In this document: positions 28,878-40,616 of the stretch, piece after piece
How the letters are laid out: every line of letters begins with the position of its first letter
How positions within the stretch are numbered: position 1 is the stretch's first letter
From: Diaporthe sp. PMI_573
Lineage: Eukaryota > Ascomycota > Sordariomycetes > Diaporthales > Diaporthaceae
Length of the DNA stretch: 64,000 nt
NCBI GenBank assembly: GCA_021399435.1
Contig: JAJTUP010000026.1
Location: forward strand, 558,001-622,000
Direction: 5' to 3'
Position numbers and translations under genes: made by a program
The notes under the pieces: generated by a model
Told to the model about the DNA's origin: nothing
Seen by the model: the letters and a program-made list of their open reading frames with translations, nothing else
Databases searched by the model: none

Positions 28878-31555
28878 ATGCCCATGGCTTACCTGACCGG
28901 CGCGGCGGGCGCCTTCATGCCACAGCCTCACGCCGCCCCCGAGCCATTCTACAGCCAGGCTGTCTTACGCGCATTCGACGATAACCCCTCCAGGAGCGCG
29001 ACGCCGGCTGCTACTGGCTTCAACCCACCTAAGCCTGCCCCCATGCCCATGCCCGTGCCCGTGCCTGTGCCTGCGCCTGTATCTGCACCCACAACTGCAC
29101 ATGTACCTGCGCCTCACAGCGGTAACAGCCAGTCGTCTACACCCTCCTGGCCCCGTTCTGATGTCGCCCGCATATCGCCCATCAACCCTTCCGAGGTTGA
29201 GATGGCCGAGGGGCTCATCCAGATGAGGTCAGGCCTCGCGCCCACCACCCTGACTCCTCCAGCCCACTATGCGCCGGCGCATACACCTGCGCATACACCT
29301 GCGCATCCACACCCGTGTGAGACCCCAACTGTCAACGGCTACAAGCCTCATCTTCCAACAGGCCAGGAGCCCCATCTGCTCCAGCCACCATCACCGGTGA
29401 CGGCTATGGCTCCGGCTCCAGCACCAGGCCCAGTACCCGCCCTCGCTGACCACCCAACTGTGTCGACGTCCTCAGATGAGCTTGCTGGCCAACACTCTGA
29501 CTTCTCAGCCAGTAACAAGAGTGACACTACCATTGCCGACCCTCAAGTAGACCGCCCTGAGGAACTTATTGGTATCCCGCCACAGGCCGGCCCTGCCTTC
29601 ACGCCTGGCCATACGCCTTCTCGCAAAAGGTTTTCGGCAGCTCCGCCGCAACCAGCAAGTACAAACGGCTTAGCCCCACATGGCTTCGACAGCACCCCCG
29701 TGGAAGGGACGACCATGAATTCGCCAACGTTGCAACCACCTGCTGCGCCGTCAGAGGCGCCTAGGCCGGGCACGCAGTCACCAAGAAGCCGGCCATATGA
29801 TCCATCAGCGCCCATTCTATCATCTTCAATACCGCCCGCGCACACTAGACGCTGTCGTTGTTGTTCCGTGCCCCAGCCGTTCTTGTCGGCCCTGGATGAT
29901 GGGGATTCCTCTGATATCGGGACCTTGGCGAAGCTGTACGGCTCGTGCCGGGACGACTTGTGCGCTTTGCACTTGAATTTGTATGCCCAACTCGTTACCA
30001 GCGCCCTTGAGGCAGCACGTTCGGCTACCCCTGTGGCTGTCACGCCCCAGCCGACAGTCGAGAGGACGCCGCAGATGGAACAGCCCTTCTTCAGCTTCGA
30101 GGAGACGGGGTCAGGCACGAGGTGGACAGCTGTGCCCCGGAGGAGACGCGCAACGTCGATCCCAGGGATCGAGGAGATTGAGCTTGACTTGCCCCCAAAG
30201 AGGCGGCGGTTGGACGCCGAGGAGCATTTGTCCAAATCTGAGGCGCGATCACCTTCAGCACATGCTGAGTTTTGGAATAAACCACAGTCGCACTCCAGCG
30301 ACTGTCGGCCTCAGCCCGATGTTGCGTACAACGAAGAGTTCAGGCGCAAGGTTCTCGGCGAGCTGGAACACGAATTCACCGACCTTAAGGAGGACGACTG
30401 GTCTCGTGGTGAAACGACCAATAGGTACATCCACGCCATTCTTTCAAAGTGCGAGCACCCAAACACGGACGTCAGAAAGGGCCCTATTGATGCCGGCTTC
30501 CTGAATTCGCAAGAGGCTTCTACGATACTAGAGAGAGGGACCGAACGGCTTCCAATCATCACGACAGGTCAGCAACAGTTCAAATGGGCCGGCAGCGAAC
30601 GGCCAATAGCACAACTCTTCAAACGCATGGAAGACCTGAGTAGACAGGTCTCCGTGCAAATACCTTCCCACAACTTTGACCTGCCATCATACGAGACAAA
30701 GAGTTTAAATGCGATCCGGGAGCGCTTTATCCGGGGCCAGGTGTCACGAGACCCGTGGAACATCCTTGATCTTCGGAGCCCCCTTCCACCTTCGATTCTA
30801 CCATCTTTTTTAACCGGCGAAAACTGCCAGCTGCTTCCCCGAATCCGCGATGCCCTGTTGGAGGGCCACTGTGCCGAGAGGATCAAGGCAAGCCGTGAGG
30901 AATGGAACGAGTGGACGGAACTACTAGAGTGGGTTCTGATGTCTGAGGGCGGTCACAATACAGCCCCACACATGGACAGTCACGGCTGGTCGACGTGGAT
31001 CACGATCCAGGAGGGCAACTTTGGTTTCGGGTGGCTAGCGCGACCGACCGATGAAGAACAGGAGGGATGGATGAACGCCCCGTTAAGCTACGCGGGGGGC
31101 AACTGGCGATTCGTGATCCTCAAGCCGGGCCAGACGGTGTTCTTCCCATCCGGAACCGTACACTTTGTGTTTAGGCTGCATGCCGAACAGACCCTGGCGC
31201 TGGGCGGGCACCTCCTACAATGGACCGCGCTGGAGCGCTGGGTGCAGATCATTCTCTGGCAGCTGAAGAACCCGAACATCACGAATGAAGACCTGGGGAC
31301 GGCACCACTAAAGTACATCCGCAGCGCGAGGAAGCTGGTAGAGCATCGCATGGCCAACTGGCGTGTCACGACCATGGGAGGTATGCCCACGGTCACTAGG
31401 TTCATGGCGCTCGCGACTGTAAGCACCTGACCATTTTCTTAACGTGTCTTTCCTCCTTGAAAATCTACATGTGTGAATGATTTCGCTGATCGAACTGGCT
31501 GTAGGAGGTGGAGAGGTGGTACCACCAGAAAAAGAAAAAGAAGCGGGCCAGGTAA
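28878..31555 (+). CDS. JmjC-domain protein (putative Fe(II)/2-oxoglutarate oxygenase)
   Basis: Exon 1 (28878-31418) and a short exon 2 (31505-31555) with an 86-bp intron give 863 residues. The intron removes a stop at 31428 and adds a basic tail (EVERWYHQKKKKKRAR) that looks like a nuclear signal. Residues 1-350 are disordered, Pro/Ala/His-rich, with PMPVPVPVPA and APAHTPAHTPAHPHP repeats. A cysteine cluster (RRCRCCSVPQPF ... GSCRDDLCAL) at about 325-360 may bind zinc. The last 220 residues form a JmjC fold: the HxD pair H698/D700 in APHMDSHGWSTW and the distal H762 in FFPSGTVHFVFR provide the iron triad. This suggests a histone or protein demethylase/hydroxylase in the nucleus. The start could equally be ATG 28884, two codons later. 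Confidence 0.82.
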
Positions 31556-32745
31556 TGTGGGACAGCAGGGCCATTCGCACAGCGTTGATGCATGCATCTC
31601 ACAGGGCTCGTTGACCCTGGCATTCTTGATTCTCCCTTGGAGACGTTGTTTCTGTGGTGCGTTCTACTTTTCAAAGACGAAAACAGGGAGGTAGACTCAA
31701 AAGGGCATTACTTGATTTCTCTAGTACGGCGTTTCCCTGGTATGGTCTCATGGTCCCCCCTCTTCTCTCACCCCCTGGCCCGTCCCATCCTGTCCCACCC
31801 GCCTACAAACATGGCGGCACATGGGGACGCTGTGGACGGGTGAATTGGGGACCGGTCTGTCAGGATAGAAAAGAGAGGAGGGTCAGGGGGGCGCAACTGT
31901 CATGTTACAAATTCGGTCGGGTTGGGAGAGAGTGCTTCTCGGTTTGTTTTCTTCTTTGACCTGTTGCTTGCTTCCCTCTCCCTACTTACATACATTCATA
32001 CATCCATGCGCTGCTGAGGGCGCCCGATGCGGTCCGTTGGTTCTCACCCACATACACCTAAACACATCCATACATCATCATGAGCACGAGCATTACAATG
32101 TGCATGGCTAGTTGGCCCCCTATTTTCCTTTCATCTCTTCAGACTGACTGGTACCTGCAATTGGCAGGGCGGGCGAAGGTCGGTCGGTCACGTTTGTCGA
32201 AAAGGGGGACAGAGGGGCCACACACATCATGGAAAGGACGGCATCGGGAGGCGTACTTAATGTCTAGCTATCACCCGCACTCAATGGAAATGATCTGCGG
32301 CTCTACCTCCGTCTTTCTCTTTCCCACGTCTCGTCGACACAGACACATCAATAATAGATGCGATACTGCCTGCCAGCCTCTCGAGGGCAAGAGCAAGTAC
32401 TGGGGTACATAAAACTACATGTAGGCTCCCCACCTCCCAGGGGGAGAGTGAAACAGGAACGAACGCTCGCATGGGTATAGGCCCTCATTGGTCGAAGTTG
32501 GAAACGCCGCAATTGTGATGTGCTCCTCAGCTGGTATGACACCATGTCTATCAAATACGCGCCGGCCAATGTTGAACGCCTCAGGCCCCCTCTCACCCCA
32601 CATGAGGGGGCTCTTTATTTTGTTTTTGGGTTGATGCAGCCGTAACATGAAAAGAATGCCTTTCCTTCTTCATCAAAAAGAAAACGACAAAACGCCGCCC
32701 TTTGAGCCCCTCCGGACCCCCTCCGTGGACAAAAACACACCAGAT
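31556..32745. other. Convergent intergenic region
   Basis: The JmjC gene (+) and the cystathionine gamma-lyase gene (-) end facing each other over about 1.2 kb. The area holds T-rich and ACATACATAC-like tracts typical of 3' ends. No gene is visible. Confidence 0.5.
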
Positions 32746-34029
32746 TCAGTTACCGTTGACACCGTTGCCATTGCCCGTCTCGGCAACCGCCTTTTCCAGT
32801 GCATTGATGACATCGGCCCGCAGGTCCTCGGCGTCCTCAACACCGCAGCTAAGGCGAACCAGGTCGTCGAAGACGCCGACGGCCTCGCGCTGGTCCTTGG
32901 GGATGCCGGCGTGGGTCATGCTGGAGGGCACCTCGCACAGGCTCTCGACGCCGCCCAGGGACTCTGCGAGGGTGAAGACGCGGGTGAGCTGGCAGAAGCG
33001 CTCTGCGGCGGCGTGGCCCCCGCGGATGCGGAAGCTCAGCATGCCGCCGCCCATGCCGTCACGGTGTTGCTTCTTGGCGATGGCGCGGTGGGGGTGGGAG
33101 TCCAGCCCCGGGTAGTTGACGGCGATGACCTGGGGGTGGGCCTCGAGGGCTGTGGCGACGGCGGTGGCGTTCTTGGTGGCCTCCCGTGCGCGCAGGTGCA
33201 GGGTCTTCATGCCGCGGTGGGCGAGCCAGCAGTCAAAGGCCGAGGGGACGGCGCCGATCGCGTTCTGCAGGAAGGACAGGCGGGCGCGCAGGTCGTCGCT
33301 GTTGAAGGCGGCGACGCCCATGACGACGTCGGAGTGGCCATTGATGTACTTTGTGACGCTGTGGACGACGATGTCGGCGCCGTGGTCGAGGGGGTTCTGG
33401 ACGTAGGGGCTCATGAAGGTGTTGTCGACGACGACCATGATGCCGTGGGCGTGGGCGGCAGTGGCGACCTTGCGGATGTCGACGAGGCGGAGGGTGGGGT
33501 TGGAGGGGCTCTCGATCCAGACCAGCCTGGTGGCGTCGGTGATGTGCTCGCTGATGTCGACCTCGATGGCCGGGGTGAAGGTGACCTTGACGCCGTGGGC
33601 CTTGGCGACCTGGGTGAAGTAGCGGTGGGTGCCGCCGTAGACGTCCGAGACGGAGATGACGTGCGAGCCGGCGGCCAAGCTCTGCAGGATGTTGGCGGTG
33701 GCGGCGCTGCCGGAGGAGTAGGCGAGGGCATACTTGGCGTGCTCGACGGCGGCGACGGCGGTCTCGAGGTTCGTCCTGTTGGGGTTGCTACTCCGGCTGT
33801 ACTCGTACTCGCCGACGGGCTTGCCTACCGCGTTCTGGGCAAAGGTGGTGGACAGGGAGATGGACTCGATGACGGCGCCGGTGGCAGGGTCATGAGGAGA
33901 CCCGGCGTGGACGGCGAGGGTGCCGAAGCCCTGGACGGGCGAGGGGGCACGGGGCGGGGTCTCGATTGGCTGGTCGTGGGCATCGCCGGTGCCGTTGGCG
34001 GTGTGGCCGTTGAGGACGGGGACGGTCAT
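32746..34029 (-). CDS. CYS3: Cystathionine gamma-lyase (trans-sulfuration, PLP enzyme)
   Basis: A single exon from ATG 34029 (MTVPVLNGH) encodes 427 residues. It is a Cys/Met-metabolism PLP enzyme of fold type I. Landmarks are GEYEYSRSSNPNRTNLE (tetramer and PLP-phosphate region), AYSSGSAATANILQSL, DVYGGTHRYF, VWIESPSNPTLRLVDI and VDNTFMSPYVQNPL. HSVTKYINGHSD carries the PLP-binding lysine K227, and SLGGVESLCEVPSSMTH closes the active site. The pattern fits cystathionine gamma-lyase (Cys3), which splits cystathionine to cysteine, 2-oxobutyrate and ammonia; gamma-synthase-type activity is the alternative. The frame is open to 34182, but the extra 51 residues overlap TATA-like sequence and are low complexity, so I use 34029. 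Codon third positions are strongly G/C, creating a long open antisense frame. Confidence 0.92.
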   Translation of the reverse strand: MTVPVLNGHTANGTGDAHDQPIETPPRAPSPVQGFGTLAVHAGSPHDPATGAVIESISLSTTFAQNAVGKPVGEYEYSRSSNPNRTNLETAVAAVEHAKYALAYSSGSAATANILQSLAAGSHVISVSDVYGGTHRYFTQVAKAHGVKVTFTPAIEVDISEHITDATRLVWIESPSNPTLRLVDIRKVATAAHAHGIMVVVDNTFMSPYVQNPLDHGADIVVHSVTKYINGHSDVVMGVAAFNSDDLRARLSFLQNAIGAVPSAFDCWLAHRGMKTLHLRAREATKNATAVATALEAHPQVIAVNYPGLDSHPHRAIAKKQHRDGMGGGMLSFRIRGGHAAAERFCQLTRVFTLAESLGGVESLCEVPSSMTHAGIPKDQREAVGVFDDLVRLSCGVEDAEDLRADVINALEKAVAETGNGNGVNGN

Positions 34030-36694
34030 GGCTGCGGCGGTGGGGCTGAACCTGGACTGTTGGGATGAGACGGAAGGTGATGATGATGATGCTGGGGGGG
34101 CAGGGCCAGGGTCCGGGTCCAGGTCCAAGGGAGATATCTGCGTGTGGGTTATATATACTGTGATAGTGTGTATATGATCCAACTTATAGAGTCACGAAAA
34201 TAACGGCGGTGATGACGAGAGGGAATCCGCTAGGGGCGATGGCGCAATCCAAGACAAAAGGGCACACACTGACTAATTGGGCGGTATGTGGGAATGCCTT
34301 TCTGGCAGTTTCGCCTGCTGACAGATGGGAATGCGGGACAGGCGGGCGGTGGTCTGGTCTGGACAGGAACCAGGCATTGAATGCGCCCTTCTCCAGATGC
34401 GATGCGCGCTGCGTGGACGGTGAAATATTTTTCACGTCATCATGGTGGCCGAGGCCGACTGAAGCCGCTCGCAGGCGGGCCAGGTCAATCGATGCAAGTC
34501 ACCCGCCGAAGGTTTCTTGGACGCACCCCGGCCCACAGGTGCTAGCCGGGTAGCGCGAACTGGCAGGCTGGGTGGTGCCACTTGGTGGTGGTGTCGTCGA
34601 GCTTGCCAGTTATTACCCCAAGGAACATGGCCAAGTGATTGCGCAACACAAGGTAGGTACTGAGTCAACCAGATCGTACGAGACATGCCCTGCCCGGGCC
34701 GCCTTGAGGCGGCGCTCGTACCTGCCCACCACCCGGGATCTCCACAGCACACATGGCCTGCGGAGTCCGCAGCTCTGGAATCATCCCGACTCCCGACCTG
34801 CCAACCGTGTGCCTTGGGCTGTGCGATATCCTGGTGTACAAGATAGGTCCATAGGTGATCAGTACGTTGCACTTGGTACCATCTCTGACTCCAAGCAGAC
34901 GGGACGTGTTGCATCAATACAGCACCGATGTTTCTGATTGTCGCAAACACATCACGTCCGCTGGCATGCAGAACGAGATAGAACCCATCCCAATCAGTCC
35001 TGCCATCGCACATCAGATCATCGACGGTGCCAACGGTCTTACCAGGCACGAGGCTGGGAAATCAGCCTCGACTACAGCTTCAGCCTGGAGCTCAGAATCA
35101 TGCACTCACGACGAGCACCGCCTCTCCTCTGACTGGATGACATCTCGTCCCATGAACTTGCGAGGCGCGGGCAGGTGGGGGGACGGACTTCTCAGCCACA
35201 CGCTCGTTAGCCATCCCGTCGAGGTGATACTCTGGGCCATCGAGGTGGACAATGCCTGGCCCGTACTAGCTGTTTCGACTGATACGTTCCTACTCCATCG
35301 TCGAAGCTGCGCATCCGCGCGCGTATGGCAGGTAACCACCATGTCAATATTCGCCATGTCATCAGGAATGCACTGATTTCTGTGAGGGTTTCCGCCCCCC
35401 CCTTCATATCTTCCACGTCCGTTGGAACGCACCATCAGATAAGCTACCTCGGCCCCATACCAATCTCGTCGATCCGGTGCGAGGCTGCAGAAGCGACAGG
35501 GCCAAACCCTAGCCCAACAGCCAATTGCCCCAGATCTGCGTGGGCAGCCCACGCAATGTACAAATTTAGATGGTTTGTACTTTGTATCACAGCAAGCTTT
35601 CAGGGGATCCAGATCTGCCTGTCAAGTTTTGACGAACCAACCCCCTCACGCGTATTGTGGGCCAGAGACAGAGCCATGCACGTGGCTCTCCCCTCGACAG
35701 TCTGCCCTGGTCTTGGCCTGAACGAGGCGCCTGCCTGCAAACTGCCAGAACCAGACCGGGAACGTTGGCAAGGATGAGACTTCTTCTCTGACGACTCCAA
35801 TCCCGTTCGTCCACTCTGCACATCTGCGACTGCCTGCCATCGGACGCCTGCACCAGGACGATTCATACACACCGGCCGGCTGCGTCTCAGCCAGGTTTCC
35901 AGCACACTAGCATAGCACCGCCGTCTGAAGGCCGTCAGGAATCGACATATCGAGTGCGTACGCGCGCCCGGTAGGCGGAGCCGTGGCAGTGTGCAACATT
36001 AGTGTATTATGTGCCTTCATGGCTAGGCCAGCTTCTTCGGGCCTGGGCCACTCGAGAGCACCGTCAACGGGTCCGGGAGCACCGACTGTCTTCCGGATCG
36101 ACCATAGGCCGAGCATGAGCCAATCGGGCCCTTCTAGTGGCCCGAATCATAACAGCAACACCCCAGCCGCCAACCCCCCTGATCCCGCAATTCACGTCCA
36201 AGGTTTCTGTCTGCCAGCCTGCCAGCCAAAGCACTCGAAAGCAAAGCAAGCATATGTCATCCCAGCAAGACACGCTCGAACCCCCGCCGGTACGCCTTAC
36301 GAGACCCAGATTGAGCACACAGAGATCTAGTCGATCTATCTCCGTTCCCACGACTCCGCCGCCCCAGATCTTAATACCAACCCTCGCGGCTCGAACTCGG
36401 ACTGCCGAGCATAGACACGTCCTCTGTCCCGTCCTTCTCCTCCATCGAGACATCTGCTCCGGGCCTACTGCTTCCTGCTCCCTCCCCCGAATCCACCCAG
36501 AACGTGTAACAATTACGAGCACGGACCCGACCACACCGGCCCGCTCCCTGTCTCGCGTCTCGGGCTGGTCACAAGCTACAGAGGCCTCGCGATGAGCCTG
36601 CTGCCTCGGTAGCAAGGACGCAGATAGCCTTTGGCCAAGATTTTGCCTACCTTTTAAGAGGAGAGCAGATAGCACAACCTCCTGGGATATCCCG
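34030..36694. other. Divergent intergenic region
   Basis: About 2.7 kb separates the divergent cystathionine gamma-lyase and Zn2Cys6 genes. TATATATA occurs at about 34151-34158, near the lyase. The right part (36250-36690) is C-rich and probably the leader of the Zn2Cys6 gene. I see no supportable gene in between. Confidence 0.5.
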
Positions 36695-38341
36695 ATGCCT
36701 CCAAGAAGGTCCCATAAAAAGAGTCGAGCCGGGTGCCGCCGATGCAAGGCGCGAAAGATAAAGGTCCGGCTCCTACGCCCCTATCTGTCCCTTGTGCCTT
36801 TTGTCGAACTCGCGTCCTCTTCCGGGCTTTGCCACGTACGTATGCGACATTCCTGTGACTGACAAGATTGATTCCAGTGCGATGAGGTCCACCCGCGCTG
36901 TGGCAACTGCGTCAAGCATGGCGTGCCCTGCGACTTCGAGAACCCCGATGTTGCCCAGGAGCTCCATGCCCTCCTGGCCGGTTCAGCGACGTCGCCGGGC
37001 TCCAGCGGCCAGGCGACTTCGATAGACGACCTGCTCTCGGAAGCCTCGATGTCTCGCCCAGTAGGCTTTGTTCCTACCACCCCGCAGTCCTCTGCGTTCT
37101 CCATCCCGCTCTACCGTCAACCACCACAACCGCTGCCCGGATCGCAACCCATCGGACGCCTGACCGAGCTCCGCCTGATGCACCAGTATACAAACCACAC
37201 CTACAAGACACTCGCCATCACCTCGCCGGAGCTCGCGGAGATGTGGGGCGTCGCCATCCCGAACCTCGCCTTTGCCGGGTCCACGCACTTGGTTGATGCC
37301 ATCCTCGCCGTGTCAGCGCTGCACATGAGGAGTCTGTGCCCGAACGACTCCGAACTGGTCCGCGCGGGCCACGCATACATGGCCTCGTGCCTCAATAACT
37401 ACAGCAGTAGTCTAAAAAACGGCATCAACGCTGACAACGCCGCAACGCTGTTCCTTACCTCCACGCTCATCGCCTTCCAAAGCACCGCAACGCGCATATT
37501 CACAAAGGACGAGTCTCCGTTTGCCCTGATGAACGGCGGAGGATACGAAGGAAGGGACATTGGAGCATCTGGAAGCGTGTATCAGCCACCACTGACTTGG
37601 TTTCACTCCTTTCAGGGCGTCAAGACGGTCGTGGCGGCTTCGTGGGCATGGCTGAAGCAGAACGACATCATCCTCGCGATCATCGACTCCCAACCGGTTT
37701 TAAACTTAAACTTTAGCCGAGCGACAGAGGGGTTTTTTGGGCACTTGCTTGACGATCTGGACGAGGAAATCGCGGGCCTAGCACAGTCTGCACCAGTGAC
37801 CCCGGCGCAGGATCCGAACTGTGGCGTCCCTGGAAATGAGCCCTTGGACCTCGCAACAAGCACTCGGCAAGCATACCAACACGCAGTGGCGACCTTGAAC
37901 TGGGCGCACAGCAAGCCAGGCAAAGGGGCCCTCGCGTTTCCAGCAACTGTCTCGAAACGGTTTGTCGAGCTTGTCGAGGAGAGGCGACCGCGGGCCCTCG
38001 CCATTCTAGCGTCCTTCTTTGCCCTGCTGAAAGTCCTCGACAATATTTGGTGGCTGCAAGGCATGTCTAGGAGGGAGGTTTTGGGAATCGTATCACTCTT
38101 CAACTCGGACTATTTCGGGCCGGACATCGAGCGCAAGTGGTGGCCGCACCTCGAGTGGGCAGTACGCCTGGCACTTTACGACACGGGCAGTAGTGGCCAC
38201 ACCCATATACCCGTCGATATGTGGGGGGCGGGCTGGGCTGAAGAGCAGCCGAGCGAGCTCACGTTCACAAGCCACATCGAGATGCTGAGCGAGCTGGTCA
38301 ATCCAAGCTCGCCCGTCCCCGCGCCGCCGAGCGACACGTGA
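36695..38341 (+). CDS. Zn2Cys6 transcription factor (Upc2-like architecture)
   Basis: Exon 1 (36695-36763) and exon 2 (36878-38341) with a 114-bp intron encode 510 residues. The binuclear zinc cluster is at the N-terminus: C14, C17, C24, C31, C34 and C41 (C-x2-C-x6-C-x6-C-x2-C-x6-C), preceded by PPRRSHKKSRAG. The intron sits exactly before the third cysteine, a site common in this family, but its donor is GTCCGG rather than GTANGT. The rest is helical (LRLMHQYTNHTYKTLAITSP, LVDAILAVSALHMRSL), as in Upc2/sterol-uptake-control-type regulators and other fungal-specific activators. It should bind CGG-type DNA sites as a nuclear regulator; the target pathway cannot be read from the sequence. No biosynthetic cluster surrounds it. 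Confidence 0.87.
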
Positions 38342-38378
38342 GCTGACACCTCCCTTCCCTGCTCCTCGAATGCTCCTG

Positions 38379-38435
<57 letters not shown>

Positions 38436-39462
38436 AGAAAGAAGTCAATTGACGCGTGCTCTTGTGTTTCCCAAGGTCCATGCACAGGGGGTGTGAGCCG
38501 TCCATGTGCAACTCGAGCTTCCCGCCCCTGCCTTCTGATTCACCAATGCATGCTTTTGCGGCTTATGCACGGGGATGACGACGGTGCTAATTCGAGGTCT
38601 TCCTCATCAGAAGTAGGCGAGCGGCTTTCCCGCCGAAGGAGCACAACTCATCGAAACAGAACGATCAACTCGCCACGCCGCCTGGCCCCGACACCCCCGG
38701 GACGACGAGGAGGAAGCTTGATCAGATCTACCGTCCCGACACAGGTTATGTTGCCAGCGAGGGAAGCGATTTCGGTTGATCGAGAATTATCTGAGTTCAC
38801 ATTCGGCAATGACGCTCACAAGTCGAGGGCGGCCAACAGGAAAGCCGCTGTGAGGCTGAAGAGGTGAGCGGTGAGGCTAGCGGTTCAACTAGCCCCCTCC
38901 CCCCCCCTCCAACCGAAAAAGTCAAGGCCAGGAAAGGCCGTGAGGCTTGAACCTGGGCCGGGGTGGCGTCGCGTGGTTACGCCGCGGATTGTGAGCAGGA
39001 AAGGCCTGAGCTGGTACGGTTCCGCATTTACGCTTTCCTGACAAGTCCCCGACAACGTGGCGCGTGCGCGCGAGAAGGCTTTACCGGTGCTGAAGTGATA
39101 TCAATACCACCGCGAGGTGGGCACGATAAGCACAAATCTGGCACTCTGTTGCCGGAAGCTATGTTCATTGTTGTCCTGAGGGACCATGCCGCGGGTAGCT
39201 GGTCGGAACAGGCCGGCGTGGACTGGGTGGATGGCCCCTTGGGCGATTCATTATACATAGTGTATATCACGTAATATAGACAGGTTGGGCCTCGGATACC
39301 CGTCAATAAAATCCCAGGCCGAAAGTCAAGAAGCATAAATGTATTCTCCAGCCAAAATGGACCTGCAAATGAGCCATGAGCGAGCCCGCCAACGCCATTA
39401 CACCATCAATGCAAAAACTGTCCGCACGCAGAAGGGACAGGCGTTCCCGTTGTGAAGGTCGC
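38342..39462. other. Convergent intergenic region with T46 tract
   Basis: The region between the 3' ends of the Zn2Cys6 gene and RPF2. It contains the T46 tract at 38381-38426 and a C-rich run at about 38896-38908. No gene is visible. Confidence 0.5.
38381..38426. repeat. Homopolymeric T46 tract
   Basis: Forty-six consecutive T residues begin about 40 nt after the stop of the Zn2Cys6 gene. It may be part of the 3' UTR, the poly(A) footprint of a minus-strand retroposed sequence, or slippage-expanded DNA. No target-site duplication was evident. Confidence 0.9.
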
Positions 39463-40616
39463 TCACTTCCTCCGCTTGTTGGGCGCTTCCCCTTCAGGCG
39501 AGCTATCGCTCTCGTCCTCATCCTCCGCCTCATTACCACGGTTCCTCTTCAGGCCCTTCATCTTCCTCGTCTGCAGGGCACTCAGGTCCACCTTGCCCAT
39601 GTGGACTCGGCCGAGCTTGTCGCCCATCGAGTCCACCGTGACGTTCTTCTTGGTCTTCTCCTCGCCCTTCTTGGTCCGCCGCATGGCCTCCTTGAGCATG
39701 GCCTCTTCGGGCTCTCTCATGCGGCCGACGCGGAGATCCATCCGGGGCCCCATCTCCTCGACCTGTATGTTTGGGAAAGAGTCTGTCAGTCTCCGTACCA
39801 GAAGCACCGGCAATACCTCGCCGTGGGGGGGGGGGGACAAGGCTCACCTCGACTCGCGGTAGTCGCTGCCCGCTCCGCTTCGTCTGGATCAGGTACGACC
39901 GCAGGTGTATCGCAGGCTTGCTAACGGACCCGTCGCCCAGGCCGGTGGCGGTGGCGGCCTCGGCCTCGTCCTCGTCGGCGGAGATGACGACGACGTACTG
40001 CAGGCCCTCGACGTCGACCTTGTCGGACCCGGGCCCCCGCTCGCCGGCGAACAAGTCGGCGAGCATGCTCTTGGCCATGGTGAACTCGTCCGGGACGGTG
40101 CTCTCGAAGGCGGGGCCGGCAAAGACGAGCATGGGCCTCAGGCCGACGGCGGGCTTCTTGCCGCGGAACTGGGCGAGCCGGCGGAAGGAGTCGGCGTCGA
40201 GCCCGAGCTCCAGCATGTCGAGGACGCGGTGGCCGAAGGTGCGCACGAGGGTCAGGCAGTGGGGCCGCTTCTTGGAGGAGCTGCCGAACACCATCAGGGA
40301 GGCGTCGTTCTTCTCCGAGAAGAACTCGAGCGAGCTCGCGTCCTCGAAGGGGTGGATCGCGTTCTTCTTGGTGAACTTCTTGGCAAGCGGCTGCCGCAGC
40401 GAGTACAGGTCCGCGAGCGCATCCTGCGTCACCTGCGAGCAGGTAGTCCCACGCAGGAACAGGCACGTCTTGGGGTTCTCCTTCTCCTTGGGGGCGCGCT
40501 TCTCGAGGGCGCGCTTGGAGCGGGCGTTGCGGGGTTTTCTGCCGGGCGATTTTCTGTCAGAGGAGTTTTTAGACCATCAGGACGTTTCTCATCTGGACTT
40601 ACATTTGTCGCAGCAT
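39463..40616 (-). CDS. RPF2: Ribosome biogenesis protein Rpf2 (Brix domain)
   Basis: Three exons (40616-40603, 40538-39848, 39762-39463) with introns of 64 and 85 bp encode 334 residues. The 14-nt first exon gives MLRQ, and the splice to IKPRNARSKRALEKR rebuilds the start of yeast Rpf2 (IRTVKPKNARAKRAL). The Brix domain follows, with FTKKNAIHPFEDASSLEFFS, SEKNDASLMVFGSSSKKRPH, LVRTFGHRVLDMLELGLD and RLPRVEVEEMGPRMDLRVGR across the third exon junction. The C-terminus (MGDKLGRVHMGKVDLSALQT and RKMKGLKRNRG, then an acidic/Lys-rich tail) matches the family. In yeast Rpf2 with Rrs1 brings the 5S RNP into pre-60S particles in the nucleolus. A T/C-rich third intron boundary was chosen by frame and homology. 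Confidence 0.94.

Noticed and set aside
32647..34068. 473-residue plus-strand frame opposite cystathionine gamma-lyase
   Set aside because: Gly/Asp/Val-rich product of no family; it is the antisense shadow of a clear PLP enzyme.
34432..35552. Overlapping frames of 150-205 residues upstream of the lyase and regulator genes
   Set aside because: No domain or splice structure that gives a gene; frames on both strands conflict.
38940..38975. Minus-strand GGTTCAAGCC resembling a tRNA T-arm
   Set aside because: The flanking bases do not form a T-stem or acceptor stem.
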